Of a stretch of DNA of 64,000 bases, positions 57,517 through 64,000 are shown in pieces. Within the stretch, counting starts at the first letter, position 1, and each line of letters opens with the position of its first letter. The DNA comes from Aquibacillus kalidii (lineage in GTDB: Bacteria; Bacillota; Bacilli; Bacillales; Amphibacillaceae). The position numbers and the translations under genes were made by a program. The stretch is taken from the NCBI RefSeq assembly GCF_014280935.1, contig NZ_JACLZI010000016.1, forward strand, positions 1 through 64,000, given 5' to 3'. Under the pieces are notes generated by a model. That model searched no databases and was not told where the DNA came from. It saw nothing but the letters and a program-made list of their open reading frames with translations.

Positions 57517-58815
57517 ATGTTAACTACTATAAACGAAGTGATAGATTTTTTAAAACAACGCAATTTACTTGGGATTAAGCCAGGATTATCTAGGATGAAC
57601 ATCATGTTAGCGTATTTTGGAAATCCAGAACAAAACCTCAACGTTATTCATATCGCAGGTACAAATGGTAAAGGATCAACCTTAACGTACATAAAACAAG
57701 CACTCCTAGATAATGGGTATAATATTGCTACATTTACATCTCCTCATGCAGAAATGAATGAGCACATTCAGATCAATAACCAAGCTATTGACGAACATTC
57801 TTTCATTCAATTAATGAACCGATTACAACCTATTATAGATATATTAGATAAAGAAGATAATCCTCCAACTGAATATGAATTATTGTTTATGATTGCTCTA
57901 CTCCATTTTGAGGATAAAGTAGATTTCGCCATAATCGAAGCAGGCATGGGTGGTAGAGAAGACTTCTCTAATTGTCTAATTCCATTGTTGTCTATTATAA
58001 CAAACATTGGCAAAGATCACGTTCGATTTTTAGGGGAAACGTATGAGGAAATAGCTTACCATAAGGCTGGTATCATAAAGCAACATGTACCTGTAGTTGT
58101 TGGGGAATTAAATCAAGCATCTGCAGAAGTTATCCACTTAGAAGCAAAAAAACTAGATGCCCCAATTAAGCAGTATGGGGTGGATTTTAGTAGTGTAAAT
58201 GTAAGGATAAGCAGGGACTTAGAAGAGGCTTTTACTTTTGTAAGTGATGAACAGGAGACAGATATTGTGATTTCGATGAAAGGCAAGCATCAGGTAATTA
58301 ATGCATCTGTTGCCTATATGTCCCTTTTAGAGTTAAATCGGATAATTCCGAATCAACTTGACTTGGTTAAAACAAAAGAGTCCATTCGTAAAGCAACGAT
58401 TTCTGGCAGATTTGAGCGGATTCTAGAAAATCCATCTGTCTATGTTGATGCTGCACATAATCAGGAAGGAATCACGTCTTTTATTAATACTGTAAATCGT
58501 TATTTTCCAGATAAAAAGAAACATCTAATCTTTGCTGCATTCAAGGATAAGCCACTACAGCCAATGGTTGAACACTTTGATGACACCTTTATTAAAGTTT
58601 CATTTACTAGCTTTGATCACCCTCGGGCTTCTAGTTCTGAGTCATTATATCGCTTATCCAAGCACCAAAATAAACAAATGAATAATGATTGGTATAACGT
58701 TATTCAACAAGAAATAATGGAACAACAATCAGAAGATAGAATTACCTTTATCACGGGGTCCATTTATTTTATTCAATTAATTCAAAACTATTTTGAGAAT
58801 TTACAGAAAATATGA
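57517..58815 (+). CDS. folC: Bifunctional folylpolyglutamate/dihydrofolate synthase
   Basis: This enzyme adds glutamates to folates. The 432-residue protein has the Mur-ligase P-loop HIAGTNGKGSTLTYI, the TSPH motif (FTSPHAEMNEHI), EAGMGGREDFSN, and the later DAAHNQEGI motif. The ribosome binding site AAGGTAGGA is moderate. It precedes the diguanylate cyclase gene with no terminator between them, and follows the ATP-grasp gene divergently. Confidence 0.94.
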   Translation: MLTTINEVIDFLKQRNLLGIKPGLSRMNIMLAYFGNPEQNLNVIHIAGTNGKGSTLTYIKQALLDNGYNIATFTSPHAEMNEHIQINNQAIDEHSFIQLMNRLQPIIDILDKEDNPPTEYELLFMIALLHFEDKVDFAIIEAGMGGREDFSNCLIPLLSIITNIGKDHVRFLGETYEEIAYHKAGIIKQHVPVVVGELNQASAEVIHLEAKKLDAPIKQYGVDFSSVNVRISRDLEEAFTFVSDEQETDIVISMKGKHQVINASVAYMSLLELNRIIPNQLDLVKTKESIRKATISGRFERILENPSVYVDAAHNQEGITSFINTVNRYFPDKKKHLIFAAFKDKPLQPMVEHFDDTFIKVSFTSFDHPRASSSESLYRLSKHQNKQMNNDWYNVIQQEIMEQQSEDRITFITGSIYFIQLIQNYFENLQKI

Positions 58816-58903
58816 TATCTTTGAACTATTAGATTTCTTTTTCTTCATGGTTAATAAGTCATATATCAAAAATAGAATATTGTGTTTAGGGGATGTCGTA
58901 AGC

Positions 58904-60652
58904 ATGGTGCCAAACTATAAAAAAATAGCTCTATGGGTAGCTTTATTGTTTATTTGGCCACTAACTATAGCTTTTATATACCAAACATCTTTCCCGGATA
59001 TTGAAGGAGAGCTGTTGGCAATTATATCGTATGGATTAGTTGCCTGTATTGTTGCGTTCTTTCCATTTATCGTAAGCAACACGCCTATTTTCTTTGTGCA
59101 CGGAATAGGGTTTGCAGTGTTTCTTAGTTATGGATTATTTATGGAGGTAATGCTAACGCAATTAGCTGTACTTATTGTGCTCGCTAAGGTTAAGATATCA
59201 CGTTCTGACTCATACAGAATTCCGCTGAATTTATTGATGTTTTTATTTGTTTCGTTGGCTGCTGCAAGTGTGTACAAATGGTTAGGAGGTACGGTGGGTG
59301 AATTTCATCTATCTACATTCCGTGAAGTTGTACCATTGCTTGGTTATGCTATTACTGTTTTTGTGACGAATCATTTATTATTATATTGTTTCCGCAGATT
59401 CTTAGTAGGATCACAGGTCAAATTTTTGAATAAAAGTGTTATTTGGGAATTTTGTACAACTTTGGTTGTCCTTCCGGTAGGATTTGTGTTGTTTATGATG
59501 TACAGAGATTTTGATGTAGCTGGTATATACTTTGTTAGCTTTCCATTTATCAGTATTTCTATCATTTTAAAACTATTTCATTCTAGTCAACAAGTTAATG
59601 ATTATCTACAGGAAACGAGTGAGATCGGACATGAGTTAACTGGGGAGCTTGAAGTTAATGAGGTAATCGACTTGTTTGTGCAACGTGTGACTAAATTGCT
59701 GGCTGTTGATTACTCGTATGTATATGAGGTAGTAGATGCAGAAACGTTAAAACTATCCAGATTATATGATGTGGAAGGTAAGATAGAATTCCCTGCAAAT
59801 GATAAACTAAGGAAATTTGAAGCGGTAAGCGGTAAGGCTTGGGGAGAAAATAGGACGATTACCTATAAAAGTCAAAAAGATTGGGCACAATTTGCGGAAA
59901 GTTATTTGCCAGTACAAGGGGAAAGTATCATTTCTGTACCAGTGCAAAGGAACAATAAAATCGTTGCCGTTATAACGTTAATTTCGAAACGAAAAGGTGG
60001 CTTCGAAAAGTATCAGTTTATGATTCTTGATATTCTAGTAAATTACTTAGCGGTCGCGCTAGAGAATGCACGTAACTATGAAGAAACAAGAAAGCGCAGT
60101 GAACGTGATCAGTTAACGGGCTTGTACAATTACCGATTTTTTGATAATTACATCCAGAATTATTTTGCAAACATAAGACTGACTAAAAGGCACGAACATA
60201 TCTCCTTAGTTTTATTAGATTTAGATCGTTTCAAGCATATTAATGACACTTATGGGCATCAAAGTGGAAATGAGATCCTACAAGAGTTGTCGAATCGCTT
60301 AAAACTATTAATGGATGATAAAGGAATTGTTGCAAGGTACGGTGGAGAAGAATTTGTTGTCTTACTACCTAACTGTACAAAAATGGAATCATTAAGAATC
60401 GCAGAACTCATCCGTAAAGAAATAGCAAGTAATTCTTTTGTCCTCAAACAGCACATTTTAGATAAAGAAGATCCAATACTCGTTAATGTGACAGCGAGTG
60501 TAGGCGTTGCCACTTATCCAGATAATTGTGAAGATCCAATTGATTTAATCCGACATGCTGACCGTGCCATGTATATTGGTGCCAAACAGCAGGGGAGAAA
60601 TAAAGTAGCCATGTATGATAAATTGATCGGTGCTCAATTACAAGCAGAGTGA
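58904..60652 (+). CDS. Membrane GAF-GGDEF diguanylate cyclase
   Basis: This protein makes the second messenger c-di-GMP. About seven to eight hydrophobic segments in residues 5-225 are followed by a GAF-like sensor (about 235-395) and a GGDEF domain (about 405-575). Metal residues Asp439 and Asp441 in LLDLDRFKHINDTYGH and the active-site GGEEF (480-484) are intact, so it should be catalytic. The inhibitory RxxD I-site upstream of GGEEF is absent (DDKG instead). I start at ATG 58904 after TAGGGGAT, 582 residues. It resembles DgcP (YtrP) in length and GAF-GGDEF order. It lies between folC and a pilus operon. Confidence 0.88.
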   Translation: MVPNYKKIALWVALLFIWPLTIAFIYQTSFPDIEGELLAIISYGLVACIVAFFPFIVSNTPIFFVHGIGFAVFLSYGLFMEVMLTQLAVLIVLAKVKISRSDSYRIPLNLLMFLFVSLAAASVYKWLGGTVGEFHLSTFREVVPLLGYAITVFVTNHLLLYCFRRFLVGSQVKFLNKSVIWEFCTTLVVLPVGFVLFMMYRDFDVAGIYFVSFPFISISIILKLFHSSQQVNDYLQETSEIGHELTGELEVNEVIDLFVQRVTKLLAVDYSYVYEVVDAETLKLSRLYDVEGKIEFPANDKLRKFEAVSGKAWGENRTITYKSQKDWAQFAESYLPVQGESIISVPVQRNNKIVAVITLISKRKGGFEKYQFMILDILVNYLAVALENARNYEETRKRSERDQLTGLYNYRFFDNYIQNYFANIRLTKRHEHISLVLLDLDRFKHINDTYGHQSGNEILQELSNRLKLLMDDKGIVARYGGEEFVVLLPNCTKMESLRIAELIRKEIASNSFVLKQHILDKEDPILVNVTASVGVATYPDNCEDPIDLIRHADRAMYIGAKQQGRNKVAMYDKLIGAQLQAE

Positions 60653-60666
60653 TAAAAGAAGTAGAT

Positions 60667-60713
60667 AAAGCCACCTTTTACTTGGTAAATAGTACAAAGG
60701 TAGGCTTTTTTTG
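60667..60713 (+). terminator. Terminator of the diguanylate cyclase gene
   Basis: AAAGCCACCTTT pairs with AAAGGTAGGCTTT (one mismatch) around a 20-base loop, followed by seven T. Confidence 0.8.
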
Positions 60714-60769
60714 TGGAGTGAATACAACTTTTGGTCATTGATGGTAGGTCAATAGTTATAATTATAAGA

Positions 60770-60798
60770 TTTACATATTCATAGATAAAATTTATACT
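60770..60798 (+). promoter_or_regulatory. SigA promoter of the pilus operon
   Basis: TTTACA (60770-60775) and TATACT (60793-60798) are separated by 17 bp, about 55 bp before the first prepilin start. Confidence 0.6.
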
Positions 60799-60853
60799 AA
60801 GATTATATACTGATTTGAACCGTAAATTTATGAATGAAAGGGTGAAGAAAGTA

Positions 60854-61309
60854 ATGGGAACATTATTGAAGAGTAACAAAGGTTTCACGTTAATAGAGAT
60901 ACTTGCTTCTATTACAATCCTATCTATTGTGATCCTTTCTTTTCTTGCTTTCTTTGTCCAATCTGCCAAGACGAACGAAATCACAGAAGACATTTCAGAC
61001 GCGACCTATTTGGCACAGGAAGAAATGGAAAAAATGTATCATATTACAACACAGTACACCTTTTCTAAGGCATTAACGGAGCTGGTGGAAAATACCGGTT
61101 ATGTTGCGGGGCAAAATAATGGCGCTACAATGGAATACACATTTTCTAAAGATACAGATGAATACAAGATTGCTTTAACTTTGGATAAACCATCTTCTAC
61201 TAATATCGGAAACGTTCTAGTGAAAGTATATGAAAGCAAATCAAACAAACTAGAAGCCCAAATGGAAACGATATATAACTGGAAAAAGTTAGAGGGTGAA
61301 TCTGATTGA
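60854..61309 (+). CDS. Prepilin-like protein (type IV pilus minor pilin)
   Basis: This 151-residue protein has a short basic leader (MGTLLKSNKG) followed by FTLIEILASITILSIVILSFL. This is a textbook class III signal cut between Gly and Phe by a prepilin peptidase, with Glu at +5. The rest is a soluble domain of about 110 residues. The start is ATG 60854, 8 bases after AAAGGGTGA. It is the first gene of the pilus operon; the next start overlaps its stop. Confidence 0.88.
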   Translation: MGTLLKSNKGFTLIEILASITILSIVILSFLAFFVQSAKTNEITEDISDATYLAQEEMEKMYHITTQYTFSKALTELVENTGYVAGQNNGATMEYTFSKDTDEYKIALTLDKPSSTNIGNVLVKVYESKSNKLEAQMETIYNWKKLEGESD

Positions 61310-61722
61310 ACAACGAAAAAGGGATTACTTTAGTGGAGTTATTGGCCACACTAGCAATTATGTCAATGATTATCCTCTTAATAAGCTCCGTTCATATATT
61401 TGGTCAAAAACAGTTTACTAGTCAAACAGAACAGATAGATAATCAAGCAAATGTTAGACTTGTTGTTAATACGTTGACAAAAGAGATTAGAACAGTAGGA
61501 GAAAATACTGTTTTTGTGAATGAGGGAACTCTTACTGTTGGCACAGATTCTTATAAACTAGTAAATAATGATCTTCTAAAAAATGATGTTTTATTCGTAA
61601 GTGATATTGACGAATTCAATGTAGAGAAGGATGGTAATAAGTTAACCATTTCAGTAGAAAGTTTACCGAATCAGTTTAATAAGACATCTTCCTTATCTAC
61701 AGTAGTTTATATAAGAGAGTAG
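61306..61722 (+). CDS. Prepilin-like protein (type IV pilus minor pilin)
   Basis: This 138-residue protein starts MNNEKG with cleavage expected before ITLVELLATLAIMSM; Glu is at +5. The hydrophobic helix is followed by a small soluble domain. It uses a TTG start at 61306 that overlaps the previous stop (TTGA), with AGAGGGTGA upstream, so it is translationally coupled. It resembles PilW/ComGF-like minor pseudopilins in layout. Confidence 0.85.
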   Translation: MNNEKGITLVELLATLAIMSMIILLISSVHIFGQKQFTSQTEQIDNQANVRLVVNTLTKEIRTVGENTVFVNEGTLTVGTDSYKLVNNDLLKNDVLFVSDIDEFNVEKDGNKLTISVESLPNQFNKTSSLSTVVYIRE

Positions 61723-61732
61723 GTGAAGATAG

Positions 61733-63166
61733 ATGAGGATAGTTAAAAGTCGCGGTATTGGTAACGAGCGCGGTGCTACGCTAGTTATGGTGCTTATGGT
61801 TTTTACTGTGCTAACTGTACTTGGATTAGGATTATTAGGGGTAGCAGTGAGTAATACAAAGCTTAGTACGGTGGATAGGGAATATCAAGCAACTTATTAT
61901 ATTGCAGAGGCTGGTATGACCAAACGATTCAGTGAAATACAAGAATGGATACAAAATAATAAAAATGCAGGTGATTTAACTGTTGAATTATTAGAAGAGA
62001 AAACTTTGCCGGCAAATACATTTGAAAAGCACTTTAATGATACTCCAACAGCAACTGTAAAAGTAGAAAAAATAGATGATGAAAATTATAAGATAGTATC
62101 AGTAGGTCAAATTGGTAAACGATCAAGAACGGTGGAAAAAGAGTTTAAGGTTAATTGGGGATCATCATCTGGCGGTGGAGGTAGTTTCCCAGTGGATATG
62201 GCCGTTTATACAAATGAGGATATTATCATGAGTGGAAGTGCAACGATTACTGGTGACGCAGGTACTAACTCAATAAAGTCAAATAGTGTAGAGCTAAATG
62301 GAAAACCAGTCATTACTGGCAATTTATATGTTCCACACCAGGCAGTAGATATAGCGTTAAAAAAGCCTAATGATGTAAATATAAACGTAGTCGGAAGAGC
62401 GACTACAATGTTGAAATTACCACAGTTTCCTTCATTTCCTGAATTTGATCCACTAGATAGTAAAGAGGTAGTGAAAAGTGATTCAGAGCGGTATTACGTA
62501 ATACAAAATCATGATCTTAGAATTGATAGTTACCTAACAGATGGCTATACATTAGAATTAACTAAAAATGTAGCTTTTAATGAGATTATCGTACAGAGTA
62601 ATTACTCATTAAATATTGACACAAATGGACAGGATAGATCCATGGTAGTAGACTACCTGAATATTAAGAATGGGCACATAAATATTTTGGGCGGAGGAAG
62701 CCTGACGCTCTATGTTAAAAAATCAATTGAATTAGGTTCAAGTAGTTCAATCAATAATGGAGGTATTGTTCATGATTTAAGAATCTATTTAAAGGGGGAT
62801 AATGAAGGTAAAGAGTTGATGATGTCAGGAGATCAGAGAATATTTGGATTTGTATATGCAGAAAGTGCAGATTTTCAAATAACTGGAAGTGCTGGTTTAA
62901 AAGGGTATTTATTAACTGCTGGAGACGAAGTGAAAATTAGTGGTGGAACATATAGTCCATCTTTTATTTTCGCTCCAAATGCTGAAGTGGATCTTAATGG
63001 CGGTGCTCAAATTGTGGGAGCTATTATTTCCAATAGTTTCAAAGGAACAGGTGGTACAGAAGTAACCTATCAAAAAACAGATCTTGATTTTCTATCAGGT
63101 GATGAAGATGAAAATACAGGTGGAGACTTAATTGTGCCTGCACCCCAAAAAGAAACTACGAATTGA
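61733..63166 (+). CDS. Large PilX-like pilus protein with beta-rich C-terminal domain
   Basis: This 477-residue protein has an N-terminal PilX-type segment (GNERG then ATLVMVLMVFTVLTVLGLGLL) lacking Glu at +5, then an EAGMT-type conserved helix. A Gly/Ser linker at about 144-152 is followed by a region of short strands with recurring polar turns (for example IIMSGSATITGDAG, VKISGGTYSP, VDLNGGAQIVGAIIS), suggesting a beta-helix-like or bactofilin-like fold. Such proteins sit at pilus tips or assemble minor pilins. GTGAAGATAG precedes the ATG. Confidence 0.8.
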   Translation: MRIVKSRGIGNERGATLVMVLMVFTVLTVLGLGLLGVAVSNTKLSTVDREYQATYYIAEAGMTKRFSEIQEWIQNNKNAGDLTVELLEEKTLPANTFEKHFNDTPTATVKVEKIDDENYKIVSVGQIGKRSRTVEKEFKVNWGSSSGGGGSFPVDMAVYTNEDIIMSGSATITGDAGTNSIKSNSVELNGKPVITGNLYVPHQAVDIALKKPNDVNINVVGRATTMLKLPQFPSFPEFDPLDSKEVVKSDSERYYVIQNHDLRIDSYLTDGYTLELTKNVAFNEIIVQSNYSLNIDTNGQDRSMVVDYLNIKNGHINILGGGSLTLYVKKSIELGSSSSINNGGIVHDLRIYLKGDNEGKELMMSGDQRIFGFVYAESADFQITGSAGLKGYLLTAGDEVKISGGTYSPSFIFAPNAEVDLNGGAQIVGAIISNSFKGTGGTEVTYQKTDLDFLSGDEDENTGGDLIVPAPQKETTN

Positions 63167-63192
63167 GTATCCGCTCGCTGGGAGGAAATAAT

Positions 63193-64000
63193 ATGGCTAC
63201 TACAAACAGAAAAAGAAAACTCGGAGACCTACTCAAAGATGCAGGGATCCTAACCGAATTTGAAATTGTCGAAGCTTTAGAACGGAAAAAAGACGGACAG
63301 AAGCTTGGGGATGCTCTTCTTGAACAGGGCTATATTACAGAACAACAATTGCTAGAGGTTCTTGAATTACAGCTAGGTATTAAGAGTGTTTCGTTATATC
63401 GCTATCCAGTAGACAGAACATTGATGGAATTAATACCAAAAGATGTGGCCCAGAGAAATCTATTATTACCTTTAACACAACAAGATAATACGATTCTAGT
63501 AGCAATGAACGATCCTATGGACTACTATGCTATTGATGATTTAGAACTATCTACTGGGTTTGAAATCAAGCCAGTTATCGCTTCAAAAGATGATATATTA
63601 CAAGCGATTAACAAATTTTATGACCTTGGTGATAGTGAGTTGGAAGAGGAAGAGGCTGAAGCACACGATGATGCTCCGGCTATCCGTATTATGGACCAGA
63701 TTCTTCAAACTGGTGTACATTTAAAAGCTAGTGATATTCATATCGATCCGAATGAAGTAAATCTTTCCATCCGGTATCGAATTGATGGTGTACTTAGAAC
63801 AGAGCGGACGATTCCGAAAAGGTTGCAAAACTCCTTAATTGCTAGAACGAAAATTTTGTCTAACCTAAATATTACGGAAACTAGATTACCTCAAGACGGA
63901 AGAGTAAGATTAGTTTTAGATGATAAGCCAATAGATTTACGGGTATCTACGTTACCAACCGTATTTGGTGAGAAAATTGTTATCCGTATATTAGATTTAA
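63193..64000 (+). CDS. pilB: Type IV pilus assembly ATPase PilB/GspE (cut by window end)
   Basis: The window holds the first 269 codons. Residues 1-150 form the N-terminal MshEN/GspE-N domain (RKLGDLLKDAGILTEFEIVEALE, LGDALLEQGYITEQQLLEVL), which in other bacteria can bind c-di-GMP. The core then starts with ASDIHIDPNEVNLSIRYRIDGVLR and RLPQDGRVRLVLDDKPIDLRVSTLPTVFGEKIVIRI, as in PilB. The Walker A would lie beyond the end. GGAGGAAATAAT precedes the ATG. This gene powers pilus extension. Confidence 0.93.
   Translation, partial: MATTNRKRKLGDLLKDAGILTEFEIVEALERKKDGQKLGDALLEQGYITEQQLLEVLELQLGIKSVSLYRYPVDRTLMELIPKDVAQRNLLLPLTQQDNTILVAMNDPMDYYAIDDLELSTGFEIKPVIASKDDILQAINKFYDLGDSELEEEEAEAHDDAPAIRIMDQILQTGVHLKASDIHIDPNEVNLSIRYRIDGVLRTERTIPKRLQNSLIARTKILSNLNITETRLPQDGRVRLVLDDKPIDLRVSTLPTVFGEKIVIRILDL

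Noticed and set aside
60634-60993. 119-codon reverse-strand ORF before the pilin genes
   Set aside because: It runs across the cyclase terminator, the pilus promoter and the prepilin signal; no ribosome binding site or recognisable protein pattern.

Overview
The window reads as one contiguous chromosomal segment of a low-GC, endospore-forming member of the Bacillaceae. The sporulation genes sspI, gerE, gerM, lonB, spoVID and a YsxE-like coat protein, T-box leaders on the aminoacyl-tRNA synthetase genes, Bacillus-type promoters and purine-rich ribosome binding sites all support this. From memory, gene order follows the Bacillus subtilis pheS to folC region closely. The divergent protein sequences and a type IV pilus locus after folC suggest a relative of Oceanobacillus, Virgibacillus or Gracilibacillus rather than B. 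subtilis itself; this placement is inference.

Layout. 1-480 holds a 52-bp tandem repeat array and a promoter. 485-2573 carries an M42 aminopeptidase, a lytic transglycosylase and the spore protein SspI. 2702-7316 has an rRNA methyltransferase and the T-box controlled pheS-pheT operon. 7543-9463 is an efflux transporter/TetR pair with two operator-like palindromes. 9784-16453 has rnhC (reverse), then zapA, cvpA, polX, mutS2, a DUF350 protein and a tiny membrane ORF. 16612-20871 is a fatty-acid degradation block (lcfA, fadR, etfB, etfA) with a textbook FadR operator. 21036-27536 has trxA, uvrC, a DUF2507 protein and sdhCAB.

27647-33902 holds a thioesterase, gerE, a MarR regulator, murI, a second 52-bp repeat array, gerM, rph, an XTP pyrophosphatase and a phosphoesterase. 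34032-34180 carries tRNA-Gly and tRNA-Arg. 34363-43318 has a TPR protein and the protein quality-control set tig, clpX, lonB, lonA, plus the GTPase gene ysxC. 44184-50427 is the hemAXCDBL operon for uroporphyrinogen precursors. 50691-53266 has spoVID, ysxE and a small membrane protein. 53391-56394 is T-box controlled valS. 56508-58815 has a RimK-like ATP-grasp ligase divergent from folC. 58904-64000 carries a membrane GAF-GGDEF diguanylate cyclase and the start of a type IV pilus operon (three prepilin-like proteins and a PilB-type ATPase cut by the window end).

Most of the window is ordinary housekeeping DNA. The parts worth a second look are the two related 52-bp repeat arrays with a shared downstream motif, the diguanylate cyclase next to the pilus operon with its large beta-rich pilin-like protein, the predicted pseudokinase YsxE, the ATP-grasp ligase divergent from folC, the missing fadB, and several regulatory sites (FadR, TetR-type, PerR-like, SigK, SigF-like).
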